Assembly (NCBI RefSeq): GCF_036195045.1
Contig: NZ_CP108100.1
Location: forward strand, 7,192,001 to 7,256,000
Source of the DNA: Streptomyces sp. NBC_00236
Lineage (GTDB): Bacteria; Actinomycetota; Actinomycetes; Streptomycetales; Streptomycetaceae
Direction: 5' to 3'
Length of the DNA: 64,000 nucleotides
Below, in pieces: positions 42,477 through 52,159 of this stretch. Both the position numbers and the translations under genes were made by a program. The notes below the pieces were generated by a model. That model saw only the letters and a program-made list of their open reading frames with translations. It did no database searches and had not been told where the DNA came from. Positions within the stretch are counted from its first letter, which is position 1. Every line of letters starts with the position of its first letter.

Positions 42477-42544
42477 GTCAGCCGCGGAAACTCGTCAGCC
42501 GCGGTAACTCGTCAGCCCCGGAAGCTTGTCAGCCCCGGAAACCG
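42477..42544. repeat. Four 17-bp tandem repeats covering the aminopeptidase stop codon
   Basis: Copies GTCAGCCGCGGAAACTC, GTCAGCCGCGGTAACTC, GTCAGCCCCGGAAGCTT and GTCAGCCCCGGAAACCG, each exactly 17 bp. The minus-strand aminopeptidase stop (42529-42531) is inside the last copy; the other three extend its 3' untranslated region and each repeats the TGA in a different frame. Confidence 0.9.
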
Positions 42545-44115
42545 AGCAGTCCGTGCAGCGCGCCGCCGCTCGCGTCCGTACGGGAGGCAGGGCGCGCGGA
42601 CTTGGCGGTCGCCGGCTTCGGGTCGGGCGTCTTCGCGCAGACCGCGTCCACGTCGCCGCCCTTCCCGCGCGGCACGGTGCCCTTGGCCAGATAGTCCGCC
42701 AGGTATCGGTCCAGGCAGGCGTTCCCGCTCAGGGTGACGCCGTGGTTGCCGCCGCCCTCCTCGACCACCAGGCTGGAACCCTTGAGCTTGCGGTGCAGCG
42801 TGACGCCGCCCTCGTACGGGGTGGCCGCGTCGTCCGTCGCCTGGAAGAGCAGCGCCGGGGGCAGCTCGCGGTTGGAGACCCGCACCGGGTTCAGCGGCTC
42901 CACCGGCCAGTCCGCGCACGGGGCGTTGTACCAGGTGTTGCCCCAGGTCATGAACGGGGCCTTGGCGTGGACCCGCCGGCTGTCGCTGCGCCAGACGTTC
43001 CAGTCCTTCGGCCACTGCGCGTCCCGGCACTGCACGGCCGAGTAGACCGAGTACCCGTTGTCGCCCTCCGCGTCGACCGCGGCGAAGCGCTCGTACGCCT
43101 TCACCAGGGCCTGCTCGTCCTTGTCGTGGACGTAGGCGGCGAACGCCTCGGCCAGATCGGGCCAGTAGCCGTTGTAGTAGCCGCCCGGCAGGTAGGTGTC
43201 GTCCAGCTCGCCGGCGCCGACCTTCTTGCCCGCGGGGTGCTTCTTCACCGCGTCCCGCATCCGGTACCAGGCGGCCTCGACCTCCGCCGGGTCACTGCCG
43301 AGCCCGTACGTGGCGTCGTACTTCGCCACCCAGGCGGCGAAGGCCTTGTGGCGGGTGTCGAACGCGTAGTCCTGGCTGATGTTGTCGTCGTACCAGACCC
43401 CGTCCGGGTCCACGTTCGAGTCGAGGACCAGGCGCCGGACGCGCTCCGGGAACAGCTTGGCGTACACCGCGCCCAGGTAGGTGCCGTAGGAGTAGCCGAA
43501 GTAGTTGAGCTGTCGTGAGCCGGTCGCACGCCGGATCACGTCGAGGTCCTTGGCCGTGCTGACCGTGTCCATGAACGGGAGCAGGTCCGGGTACTTCTTC
43601 CCGCAGGCGGCGGCGAAGTCGCGGGCGCGGTTGCGGTTGGTCCGCTCGTCCCGGACGGAGTGCGGCACCGGGTCGGGCCGTACCGGGTCGAAGTACTTCG
43701 GTACGCAGTCCAGGGCCGGGCGGCTCCTGCCGACGCCGCGTGGGTCGAACCCGATCACGTCGTACTGGGCGGCCACCGCCTTCGGCAGCGAGGCGGCGAC
43801 GAAGCCGGCCATGGACAGTCCGCTGCCGCCCGGGCCGCCCGGGTTGACCAGCAGCGGCCCCTGGAACGTCTTCGCGGTGTGCGGGACCCGGGTCAGGGCG
43901 AGGGTGACCTGGCGGCCCGACGGCTCGTCATGGTCGAGCGGGGAGCGCACGGTCGCGCACTGGAGCGTCGGGGACGACTGGGTGCCGCAGTCGGTCCACC
44001 GGATCGAGGCGGCGCGCTGCGGGCCGCCGTCGGCGCTCGCCGGTGACGGCGCGGCGGTCACCAGACCGGCGACCGTCGCCCCGACGGCGAACAGAGTTGC
44101 TGAACGGTTCGTCAT
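42529..44115 (-). CDS. Secreted tripeptidyl aminopeptidase-like alpha/beta hydrolase (TAP/SlpD-E type)
   Basis: Peptidase of 528 residues of the S33 family with a TAP-like C-terminus. A signal peptide is clear (TNRSATLFAVGATVAGLVTA...ASA). NPGGPGGSG gives the oxyanion site, the nucleophile Ser is in GYSYGTYLG near residue 209, the Asp in FQATDDAATP and the His in GGGNHGVTL. GGGAGG-type ribosome-binding site precedes the ATG at 44115. It removes tripeptides from N-termini outside the cell; such proteins serve mycelial growth in Streptomyces. The stop lies in a tandem repeat. Confidence 0.92.
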   Translation of the reverse strand: MTNRSATLFAVGATVAGLVTAAPSPASADGGPQRAASIRWTDCGTQSSPTLQCATVRSPLDHDEPSGRQVTLALTRVPHTAKTFQGPLLVNPGGPGGSGLSMAGFVAASLPKAVAAQYDVIGFDPRGVGRSRPALDCVPKYFDPVRPDPVPHSVRDERTNRNRARDFAAACGKKYPDLLPFMDTVSTAKDLDVIRRATGSRQLNYFGYSYGTYLGAVYAKLFPERVRRLVLDSNVDPDGVWYDDNISQDYAFDTRHKAFAAWVAKYDATYGLGSDPAEVEAAWYRMRDAVKKHPAGKKVGAGELDDTYLPGGYYNGYWPDLAEAFAAYVHDKDEQALVKAYERFAAVDAEGDNGYSVYSAVQCRDAQWPKDWNVWRSDSRRVHAKAPFMTWGNTWYNAPCADWPVEPLNPVRVSNRELPPALLFQATDDAATPYEGGVTLHRKLKGSSLVVEEGGGNHGVTLSGNACLDRYLADYLAKGTVPRGKGGDVDAVCAKTPDPKPATAKSARPASRTDASGGALHGLLGFRG

Positions 44116-44244
44116 ATGGCCTCCCGTGGTGGGGGAACACGGCTGCGCGCGGCGCAGCCCCCGCCGCATGCTCCCCGTATTCCGGGTCGGAAGGACCTGT
44201 TCCGGTGAGAGATGACCCGTTTGCTCCCATGGCTGCGGCCCGGG

Positions 44245-45294
44245 TCAGAGCAGGGTCAGCTGGGTGGGCTCGGCGGCGGGCGGCGGGGTCCGCTGCTCGC
44301 CGCGCTCACGGAAGCCGCGGGGCGTTCCGTGGTGCGAGGGGCCGATGCCGTACTCCGTCGCCAGCTCGTGCACGTTCCGGGTGATGCGGCGCTGGTACCA
44401 CGTGGGTGCGTACGCGCCGTCCGCGTACAGCCGCTCGTACCGGCGCACCAGGTGGGGATGGTGGTGGCCGAGCCATTCCATGAACCACTCCCGGGCGCCC
44501 GGGCGCAGATGGAGGACGAGCGGGGTCACCGAGGTCGCGCCGGCGGCGGCGATCGCGCGGACGGTCGCCCGCAGCTGGTCCGGCCGGTCGCCGAGGTACG
44601 GGATGACGGGGGCCATCAGCACCCCGCAGCCGATGCCGTGCTCGCTGAGGGTGCGGACGACGTCGAGGCGTCGTTCGGGGGAGGGGGTGCCGGGCTCCAC
44701 GGTCCGCCACAGTTCGGGGTCGATGAAGCCGACGGAGACCGAGACGCCGACCTCGGTGACCTCGGCGGCCTGCCGCAGCAGCTCCAGGTCGCGCAGGATC
44801 AGCGTGCCCTTGGTGAGGATGGAGAAGGGGTTCGCGTGGTCGCGCAGGGCGGTGAGGATGCCGGGCATCAGGCCGTAGCGGCCCTCGGCCCGCTGATAGC
44901 AGTCGACGTTGGTGCCCATCGCGATGTGCGCGCCGTGCCAGCGGGGTGAGGCCAGCTCGCGGCGCACCAGCTCCGGAGCGTTGATCTTGACCACGATCTG
45001 GGAGTCGAAGCCGAGCCCGGTGTCGAGGTCCAGATAGCTGTGGGTCTTGCGGGCGAAGCAGTAGACACAGGCGTGGGTGCAGCCCCGGTAGGGGTTGACG
45101 GTCCACTCGAACGGCATCCGGGATGCGCCGGGCACCCGGTTCACGATCGAGCGGGCCCGTATTTCGTGGAAGGTGATGCCCCGGAATTCCGGAGTGTCGA
45201 AGGTACGGGTCGTCACCGCGTCCGCGGCGAAGAGCGCGCCGGTACCGGTTTTGGTGGTTTCGGCAGGGTTATCGGCCAGATTGTCCCAGCGCAT
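44245..45294 (-). CDS. Radical SAM protein, Rv2578c/SplB-like (COG1533)
   Basis: 349 residues. The [4Fe-4S] motif C-x3-C-x2-C is in RGCTHACVYCFARKTH near residues 71-85. Family members are related to spore photoproduct lyase ('DNA repair photolyase' group) but their reaction is unknown. The ATG at 45294 has GAGGAGG seven bases upstream. A LexA-like box (GAAC-N4-GTTC) lies at 45328-45339 next to a TATTCT -10 candidate, suggesting damage-induced expression. Confidence 0.9.
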   Translation of the reverse strand: MRWDNLADNPAETTKTGTGALFAADAVTTRTFDTPEFRGITFHEIRARSIVNRVPGASRMPFEWTVNPYRGCTHACVYCFARKTHSYLDLDTGLGFDSQIVVKINAPELVRRELASPRWHGAHIAMGTNVDCYQRAEGRYGLMPGILTALRDHANPFSILTKGTLILRDLELLRQAAEVTEVGVSVSVGFIDPELWRTVEPGTPSPERRLDVVRTLSEHGIGCGVLMAPVIPYLGDRPDQLRATVRAIAAAGATSVTPLVLHLRPGAREWFMEWLGHHHPHLVRRYERLYADGAYAPTWYQRRITRNVHELATEYGIGPSHHGTPRGFRERGEQRTPPPAAEPTQLTLL

Positions 45295-45321
45295 GGACGC
45301 CTCCTCGGTAGCACTGCCCCG

Positions 45322-45339
45322 AGAATAGAACACTTGTTC
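45322..45339 (-). promoter_or_regulatory. LexA (SOS) box and -10 element of the radical SAM gene
   Basis: GAACACTTGTTC (45328-45339) has the GAAC-N4-GTTC core of the actinobacterial SOS box, without the outer TC/GA bases. TATTCT (45322-45327, minus strand) directly adjoins it and fits a -10 element; the -35 is poor. The start codon is 34 bases downstream of the box. Confidence 0.6.
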
Positions 45340-45443
45340 CCTTGATCGTTTTCTCCCCTTCGTCCCGGACCGGATTTTGAGCGGGGCTGCCGAGGTGGTT
45401 GGCTCAGCACACCCCCGAACAACCGAGTGCTGGAGGAACAGCC

Positions 45444-45887
45444 ATGGCGCAGGTCGAGGCCACGACAGAGCGGATCATCGCGGCGGACGCGGAAGCGGTG
45501 TTCGACGCGCTGGCCGACTACAAGGACGTCCGCGGCAAGGTGCTGCCCGGCCACTTCAGCGAGTACGAGGTCCGTGAGGGCGGCGACGGCGAGGGCACCC
45601 TCGTCCACTGGAAGCTCCAGGCCACCAGCAAGCGGGTGCGCGACTGCCTGCTGGAGGTCACCGAGCCCACCGACGGGCAGCTCGTGGAGAAGGACCGCAA
45701 CTCCTCGATGGTCACGACCTGGACCGTCACCCCGGCCGGTGAGGGCCGGTCCAAGGCCGTCGTCTCCACCGTGTGGAACGGTGCCGGCGGTATCGGCGGA
45801 TTCTTCGAGAAGACCTTCGCCCCCAAGGGACTTGGCCGCATCTACGACGAGCTGCTGCAGAACCTCGCCGCCGAGGTCGAGAAGTAG
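45444..45887 (+). CDS. SRPBCC-family protein (polyketide cyclase/START-like fold)
   Basis: 147 residues of the helix-grip fold: VEATTERIIAADAEAVFDALADYKD at the start and a long C-terminal helix (APKGLGRIYDELLQNLAAEVEK). Such proteins bind hydrophobic ligands in a deep pocket; no catalytic role is evident. GGAGG seven bases before the ATG. Divergent from the radical SAM gene. Confidence 0.88.
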   Translation: MAQVEATTERIIAADAEAVFDALADYKDVRGKVLPGHFSEYEVREGGDGEGTLVHWKLQATSKRVRDCLLEVTEPTDGQLVEKDRNSSMVTTWTVTPAGEGRSKAVVSTVWNGAGGIGGFFEKTFAPKGLGRIYDELLQNLAAEVEK

Positions 45888-45931
45888 TCTCCGGCGGAGC
45901 CGCCCGGCCTCACCGGTTCGGGTGGTTTTTT
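45888..45931 (+). terminator. Terminator with T tract after the SRPBCC gene
   Basis: GC-rich short stems (CACC/GGTG around GGTTCG) followed by six T at 45926-45931. A run of T is rare in this sequence, which favours an intrinsic terminator. Confidence 0.5.
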
Positions 45932-46075
45932 CGGCGCGTTGGTTGTGCGCCGTAGTGGCTCCCACCGGGGGATAAGCCCCCCGAGTGCGCCGTCAGCGCC
46001 CCCTCGTCGCGTTTGCCCTCACTTGTCGCGCAATGCGAGAAATGGGCGGCGGCAGTGCGATGAGGGGAGCGGCAC

Positions 46076-48514
46076 GTGGTGGGTGGGATCACGCTGGTGA
46101 AGGACGAGCCGGGCGGTACGGAGCACACCGAGACGGTGCCCATGGCCGTCGCGCCTCCGCCACCGCCCGTCGCGACGGAGCCTGTCGCCCCGGCCCCCGC
46201 CGATGACGGGGCCACGGACCCCCGGCGCATCCGGCTCGTCTTCGTCGGGCTGATGCTCACGCTGCTGCTCGCGGCGCTCGACCAGATGATCGTGGCGACG
46301 GCGCTCCCGAAGATCGTCGGTGAGCTGCACGGCCTGGAGAAGATGTCCTGGGCGGTCACCGCCTATCTGCTCGCCTCGACCATCGGTCTCCCGATCTACG
46401 GCAAGCTCGGCGACCTCTTCGGACGCAAGAGCGTCTTCCAGTTCGCGATCGTCGTCTTCGTCGTCGGCTCCGCGCTGGCCGGCTGGTCGCGCACCATGGA
46501 CGAACTGATCGCCTTCCGTGCCATCCAGGGCGTCGGCGGCGGCGGGCTGATGATCGGCGTCCAGGCGATCATCGCCGACGTCGTACCGCCCCGGGAGCGC
46601 GGCCGGTTCATGGGGCTCATCGGTGCGGCCTTCGGACTGGCGTCCGTGGCGGGCCCGTTGCTCGGCGGCTTCTTCACCGACCACGCCTCCTGGCGCTGGT
46701 GCTTCTACATCAACGTGCCGTTCGGCCTCGTGACGTTCGTCGTCATCACCGTCGTGCTGAAGCTGCCCAAGCCCACCGTCCGGCCCCGGCTCGACATCCT
46801 CGGCGCCGCGCTGCTGGCCGCCGCCTCCACCTGCCTCGTTCTGCTGACCAGCTGGGGCGGCACGGAGTACGCCTGGGGGTCGCGCACCATTCTGGGGCTG
46901 GCCGCCGGAGCCGCCGGAACGACTCTGCTGTTCCTCGCCGTCGAGCACCGCGCGCCCGAACCGATCATCCCGCTACGGCTGTTCCGCGACTCGATCTTCA
47001 ACGTCACCGCCCTGGTCGGCGCGGTCGTCGGGGTGGCGCTGTTCGGCGCCGCCAGCTATCTGCCGACCTTCCTGCAGATGGTCGACGGGGCCACCGCCAC
47101 CGAGTCCGGGCTGCTGATGCTCCCGATGATGGGCGGCATCGTCGGAGCCTCCGTCGTCTCCGGCCAGCTGATCTCGCGTACCGGCCGCTACCGCGTCTAC
47201 CCGATCGCGGGCAGCGCCGTCTCGGCGGTGGGCATGTGGCTGCTGTCCCGGCTCGAAACCGACACCCCGCGCCTCGAATACAGCATCGCGCAGGCGGTCC
47301 TCGGCCTCGGGATCGGGCTGATCATGCCGGTGCTGGTCCTGGCCGTCCAGAACTCCGTACGCCCCGCCGACCTCGGCACCGCCACCAGTGCCAACAACTA
47401 CTTCCGGCAGATCGGCGGCAGCGTCGGAGCCGCCGTGTTCGGCACGCTCTTCGCCGGACGGCTGGCCGACGCGCTCGCCGTGCGGCTGCCCTCCGGGGCC
47501 GGTCTGCCCGACCCGGAGTCGATCACGCCGCAGCTGGTCCACGCCATGGAGCCCGCGCTGCGCGACGCCTACATCCAGGCGTACGCCGACGCGATGCCCC
47601 GGATCTTCCTCTACCTCGTGCCGGTCCTCGTGCTCGGCCTGTTCTTCGCCTTCTTCCTCAAGGAGAAACCGCTGGTGTCCCACCACAGCCCCGAAACCGC
47701 AGCCGAGCCCGCGACCACGATCCCCTCCGCCCGCACCGACCCCGCCGGCTACCTATCCGGAGTGCCGGTCTGCGGCAGCGTCCAGCATCCCGACGGCACG
47801 AAGGTCCCACGCGCGGCCCTCACCCTCATCGACGTCCAGGGACAGCAGGTCGGCAGGGGCGCCAGTGGGGACGAGGGACGGTACGCGCTGAGCGTGCCCG
47901 GGGCCGGTTCGTACGTGCTCATCGCCGCTGCGGGCGGCCACCAGCCGCAGGCCGTCAGCGTCACGGTCGGCGAACGGCCGGTGGAGCTGGACGTGGTGCT
48001 CGGCGGCGCCGGACGGCTGGCCGGGACCGTCGTGACCGCGGACGGTGTCCCCGTACGCGACGCGGCCGTCACCCTGACCGACGTACGCGGCGAGGTCGTC
48101 GCCTCCACCCGCAGCGGGCGCGAGGGCGGGTACGTGATCACGGAGCTGGTCGCGGGCGAGTACACCCTCGCCGCCTCCGCACCCGCCTTCCGGCCCGCCG
48201 CTCTGCCGGTCAGCGTGCAGGCGGCCAGGGAGACCCGGCAGGACATCGAACTGGCCGGCGGCGCCGTGCTGCGCGGGATCGTCCGGGCCAGTGGCGGGCG
48301 GCCCGTCGAGGACGCCCGGGTGACGCTCCTGGACGCGGCGGGCAACGTGGTCGACACGCTGACCACCGGCCCCGACGGCTCGTTCCGCTTCGTGGACCTG
48401 TCCACGGGCGAGTACACCGTGATCGCCGCGGGATATCCGCCGGTCGCCACCGTGCTCCAGGTCGCGGGCGGCGGGCGCACGGAACGGGATCTCCAGCTGG
48501 GCCACGAGGACTGA
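46076..48514 (+). CDS. EmrB/QacA-type MFS exporter fused to three carboxypeptidase-regulatory-like domains
   Basis: 812 residues. Residues ~50-535 are a 14-helix DHA2 drug/proton antiporter: [17 protein letters not shown] is motif D-like in helix 1, [13 protein letters not shown] is motif A and the [14 protein letters not shown] helix 4 motif is present. Residues ~561-812 hold three ~82-residue beta-sandwich repeats (each with G-x-[11 protein letters not shown] and YTLAASA-type ends) of the CarboxypepD_reg/CNA-B kind. For a 14-helix transporter both ends should be cytoplasmic, an unusual place for such domains. A Pro-rich N-terminal tail precedes helix 1. GTG start after GAGGGGAGC; a GTG at 46097 is possible. 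Confidence 0.92.
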   Translation: MVGGITLVKDEPGGTEHTETVPMAVAPPPPPVATEPVAPAPADDGATDPRRIRLVFVGLMLTLLLAALDQMIVATALPKIVGELHGLEKMSWAVTAYLLASTIGLPIYGKLGDLFGRKSVFQFAIVVFVVGSALAGWSRTMDELIAFRAIQGVGGGGLMIGVQAIIADVVPPRERGRFMGLIGAAFGLASVAGPLLGGFFTDHASWRWCFYINVPFGLVTFVVITVVLKLPKPTVRPRLDILGAALLAAASTCLVLLTSWGGTEYAWGSRTILGLAAGAAGTTLLFLAVEHRAPEPIIPLRLFRDSIFNVTALVGAVVGVALFGAASYLPTFLQMVDGATATESGLLMLPMMGGIVGASVVSGQLISRTGRYRVYPIAGSAVSAVGMWLLSRLETDTPRLEYSIAQAVLGLGIGLIMPVLVLAVQNSVRPADLGTATSANNYFRQIGGSVGAAVFGTLFAGRLADALAVRLPSGAGLPDPESITPQLVHAMEPALRDAYIQAYADAMPRIFLYLVPVLVLGLFFAFFLKEKPLVSHHSPETAAEPATTIPSARTDPAGYLSGVPVCGSVQHPDGTKVPRAALTLIDVQGQQVGRGASGDEGRYALSVPGAGSYVLIAAAGGHQPQAVSVTVGERPVELDVVLGGAGRLAGTVVTADGVPVRDAAVTLTDVRGEVVASTRSGREGGYVITELVAGEYTLAASAPAFRPAALPVSVQAARETRQDIELAGGAVLRGIVRASGGRPVEDARVTLLDAAGNVVDTLTTGPDGSFRFVDLSTGEYTVIAAGYPPVATVLQVAGGGRTERDLQLGHED

Positions 48515-48671
48515 CGCACGGTGTTCCGTGTGCCGTCCGGATCACGTGGGTACGCGGGGCGCACCACCCCCTCGGGGGTGATTCCGCCGATGACCCGCGG
48601 CGCCGGACGCGGGGCCGTACCGTGGACGCACGCACCGCAGAACCTTGCGGTGGGGAAGGAGCCTTCCGCCC

Positions 48672-51137
48672 ATGGACCTCGGTGTGCCGCCGCAGAGGAC
48701 ACCACCACCGCAGAGGACGGCACAGCCGCGTGACGCCGCGGCGGGCCGCGTGCCGCTCGCCGTGGTCGTCGTCGACGCGGACGGCCTGGTCTCGCACTGG
48801 TCGGCCGGTGCGAGGAAACTCTTCGGGGTCTCCCGCAAGGACGCCGTCGGCTGCCCCGCAGGTGAACTCCTGCCGGTGAGCGGGGCGTTACGGCGGCGCG
48901 GTGACCCGCTGCCGGACAGCGCGTACGCCGAGTTCGGCCCCGAGCTCGACAGCTCCCTCAGCGGGACCGTCGCCTACCCGGCGGCGGGCCGGGCCCGCGT
49001 GGACGAACCGGACCGCGGCCGCATCGACGTGCTGTGGTGGGCCTATCCGCTGGTCGGCCCGGGCCCGGAGCGGCTGCTCGTGCTCGCCGCGGACGCCGAG
49101 CCGCTGCGGGGCGACGGCGAGGGCGAGGTGCAGGGCAGTGAGACGGTCGCCCCCGGATTCGCCCTGCACACCGACTTCCCCGGCTATCGGGAGCTCTCCG
49201 CGCGGCTGCCCGAGATCCTGCCCAGCATGAGCGTCCGTGAGGCCACCAGGATCGTCTCCCAGGTACTCGAACTGGGCTATCCCGTACTGGAGTTCAGCCG
49301 ACACGACCGGATCCCGGTGACGCCCGACTGGGGTGCGCCGCAGCGTGCCGGACGGCGTGCCGCGGGCGGCCCGCAGGACCGTTCCGGTGATGCGCCGGCC
49401 GCACACGCCGCACCTCGCCCCGAACTCGACCTCGAGTACGCGGCGGTCCGTGAGCGGCTGGAATTCCTCAACGAGGTCAGCGGCCGTATCGGCACCTCCC
49501 TCGATCTGGAACGGACCATCCGCGAGGTCACCAGCGCCGCCGTCCCGCGCTTCACCGACTTCGCCGGTACACATCTGCGCGCCGCGGTCCTGGCCGGCGA
49601 GGGTTTCCCCGACGGGCCGCCCGACGTCACGACCATCTGGCACCGCGTCTGGGTCGAGCACAACGACGAACCGGGCCGCTGGGACGACACCGTGCCGGTC
49701 GGCGAATCCATCGCCTTCCCCGAGCACACCCCGTTCTTCCAGTGCATGGTCACCGGCGAACCCGTGATCGTGCCCTACGTCAGCGAGGAGTTGAGCAACC
49801 GGATCTCCGGCGAGTTCGAGAAGCGCGACCTCCGGCCCCTCATCGCGCATCGCTCGCTGCTCATCGTCCCGCTCAAGGCCCGTGACGTGGTGCTCGGCTT
49901 CATGGTGCTGATGCGCCGCCCCGGCCGCGAACCCTTCGACGACATGGACCGCACCACAGGCGCCGAACTCGCCGCCCGGGCCGGGCTCGTCCTCGACAAC
50001 GCCCGCATGTACACGTACCAGGAGAACGTCGCCGAGACCCTCCAGGACAGCATGCTGCCGCAGATCGAACCACGCATGGCCGGCTGCGACATCGCCACCC
50101 GCTACCTGCCCGGCGCCCGGCTCGGCAGGGTCGGCGGTGACTGGTTCGACTCGGTGAAACTCCCCGGCTCCCGGACCGCGCTCATCGTCGGCGACGTCAT
50201 GGGCCACGGTCTCAACTCCGCAGCCATGATGGGTCAGTTGCGGACCGCCGTGCTCACCATGGCCACCATGGAGATGCCTCCCTCCCAGCTGCTGCGCAAC
50301 CTCGACGACCTGGCCCAGCGGCTCGGTGAGCAGTACCTCGCGACCTGCCTCTACGCGGTCTACGACCCCATCCGCTCCGAGCTGCAGATCGCCAACGCCG
50401 GACACATCCCGCCCGTGCTGGTCCGGGCGGAGGACGGCCGGGCGGAACTGCTCGACCTGCCGACCGGAGCCCCGATCGGTGTCGGCGGGGTCGCCTTCGA
50501 GACCGCCACCGTGCGGGTGCGTCCCGGCGACCGGCTGGTGCTCTGCACCGACGGCCTGGTCGAGGTGCGCGGCCAGGACATCGGTGCGGGGCTGGCCGCC
50601 CTCTGCGCCTCCGCCGCCCATCCCGCCGCGTCCATGGACGACGCCTGCGACGCGATCATCCGGGCCCTGAACCCCAGAGGCGGCCGCAAGGACGACGTGG
50701 CCCTGCTGATGGCCCGCCTCAACGGAATCCCGGACGGAGACGTCGCCGCATGGCAACTGGCCCTGGACCCGCGCGAGGTGGCCCGGGCCCGCCGGCTGGT
50801 CCGCGGCCGGCTCCTCGACTGGGACCTGCCGGACGCGGTGGAGGCGGCCGAGCTGATGGTCAGTGAGATCGTCACCAATGCCGTCAAGTACGGCCGTACC
50901 CATCACATCGGGCTCCGGCTGGTGCGCACCGGAGCTCTGCTCTGCGAGGTCACCGACGACGAGCCCGCCCCTGCCACGCTCCTGGACGCGACCGCGGACG
51001 ACGAGTCCGGCCGCGGGCTGGTTCTGGTGAGCAGCCTCGCCCGGGAGTGGGGCACGAGCACCACGGCGCGCGGGAAGACCGTCTGGTTCGAGCTGGCGCT
51101 CTCCCGCCTCCCGGGGCCCCGGTCGACAGCCTGGTGA
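48672..51137 (+). CDS. PAS-GAF-SpoIIE phosphatase-ATPase regulator
   Basis: 821 residues. PAS-like domain at ~25-130 (VVVDADGLVSHWSAGARKLFGVS), GAF at ~256-455 (ERLEFLNEVSGRIGTSLDLE), PP2C-type SpoIIE phosphatase at ~468-680 with metal Asp in GRVGGDWFD and GDVMGHG, and an RsbW-type ATPase at ~690-815 (AELMVSEIVTNAVKYGR). Such proteins act on anti-anti-sigma factors: the phosphatase activates them and the kinase opposes this. Codon 73 is TTA, so translation should depend on bldA. GGGGAAGGAG lies ~11 bases before the ATG. No anti-anti-sigma gene is adjacent. Confidence 0.93.
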   Translation: MDLGVPPQRTPPPQRTAQPRDAAAGRVPLAVVVVDADGLVSHWSAGARKLFGVSRKDAVGCPAGELLPVSGALRRRGDPLPDSAYAEFGPELDSSLSGTVAYPAAGRARVDEPDRGRIDVLWWAYPLVGPGPERLLVLAADAEPLRGDGEGEVQGSETVAPGFALHTDFPGYRELSARLPEILPSMSVREATRIVSQVLELGYPVLEFSRHDRIPVTPDWGAPQRAGRRAAGGPQDRSGDAPAAHAAPRPELDLEYAAVRERLEFLNEVSGRIGTSLDLERTIREVTSAAVPRFTDFAGTHLRAAVLAGEGFPDGPPDVTTIWHRVWVEHNDEPGRWDDTVPVGESIAFPEHTPFFQCMVTGEPVIVPYVSEELSNRISGEFEKRDLRPLIAHRSLLIVPLKARDVVLGFMVLMRRPGREPFDDMDRTTGAELAARAGLVLDNARMYTYQENVAETLQDSMLPQIEPRMAGCDIATRYLPGARLGRVGGDWFDSVKLPGSRTALIVGDVMGHGLNSAAMMGQLRTAVLTMATMEMPPSQLLRNLDDLAQRLGEQYLATCLYAVYDPIRSELQIANAGHIPPVLVRAEDGRAELLDLPTGAPIGVGGVAFETATVRVRPGDRLVLCTDGLVEVRGQDIGAGLAALCASAAHPAASMDDACDAIIRALNPRGGRKDDVALLMARLNGIPDGDVAAWQLALDPREVARARRLVRGRLLDWDLPDAVEAAELMVSEIVTNAVKYGRTHHIGLRLVRTGALLCEVTDDEPAPATLLDATADDESGRGLVLVSSLAREWGTSTTARGKTVWFELALSRLPGPRSTAW

Positions 51138-51251
51138 AGGACGTCTTCACCGGGGATGTCGATGTGGTGCACACCCTTGCCCCGGAGGCCGTGGGGCGGT
51201 AGTCCGGTGCTGAGCGAAATGGGCTCGGTACCACCGGACTTGGGAGTGCGC

Positions 51252-51971
51252 ATGGATGTGTCACAGCGATACCGTGAGTCGTGGGAAGGGTTCTGGGCGG
51301 CCACCTCGGACGTACCCGGCGAGGCGATCTGGGACGCCGACCCCTCGCTGAGCGCCGCACCGCACAGTGAGCTGCTCCTGCCGCACGCCGATGCCGCACT
51401 CCCCGTGGTCGACCTCGGCTGCGGAAACGGCACCCAGACCCGCTATCTCGCCACCCGGTTCGCCCGTGCCATCGGTGTGGACCTCTCCCGTGCGGCGATC
51501 GGCCACGCCCGGCGGGCGGACCCCGAAGGGGTCGCCGAGTTCGTCCAGTTGGACCTCGTCGACGGTGACGCGGTGCGGGCCCTGCACGATCGGATCGGCG
51601 ATACGAACGTGTACATGCGGGCGGTCATCCACCAGAGCGAGCCCGAGGCCAGGCCCGCGGTCGCGGCGGCCGTGGCGACGCTGCTGGGGGAGCGGGGCCG
51701 GGCGTTCGTCGCCGAACTGACCCCGGCCTCCCAGGACGTGCTGCGGCAGGCGGCACAGGGCCCGGACGGTCCGCCCAAGAAGCTGCGGCGGGTCTTCGAC
51801 CACGGGCTGAAACCGGCGAGTGCCACCGAGGAGGAGGTGCCGCGGGTGCTGCGGGCGGCCGGGCTGACAACCCTGGACAGCGGGGACACGGCCCTGCCGC
51901 AGACGGAGTACCTGCCCGACGGAACCCGGATCGACCTGCCGGCGCGGTGGTTCGTCCTGGCCGCCCGCTGA
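51252..51971 (+). CDS. SAM-dependent methyltransferase (class I)
   Basis: 239 residues. VVDLGCGNGTQTRYLATRF near residue 56 is the SAM-binding motif I and AIGVDLSRAAI motif II; EFVQLDL follows. Substrate unknown. The ATG at 51252 has GGAG close upstream. It lies downstream of the SpoIIE regulator with a 114-base gap. Confidence 0.88.
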   Translation: MDVSQRYRESWEGFWAATSDVPGEAIWDADPSLSAAPHSELLLPHADAALPVVDLGCGNGTQTRYLATRFARAIGVDLSRAAIGHARRADPEGVAEFVQLDLVDGDAVRALHDRIGDTNVYMRAVIHQSEPEARPAVAAAVATLLGERGRAFVAELTPASQDVLRQAAQGPDGPPKKLRRVFDHGLKPASATEEEVPRVLRAAGLTTLDSGDTALPQTEYLPDGTRIDLPARWFVLAAR

Positions 51972-52159
51972 TCCGGGCGCGCCCCGGCCCCGGCCCCGGC
52001 GGGGAGCCGTCCGGGGCCGGTGGCGTCGTTCATGGCAGCAGCTGCGGCTTCCGATTCGCCGCGACGTCCTCGACCCAGCCGAGGCGAGCCACGGCCGCGC
52101 CGAGGAAGGCCACGGCGCACCGAACGGGAACCGGCTGCTGCCGAGCGGCAGAGCCGCCG

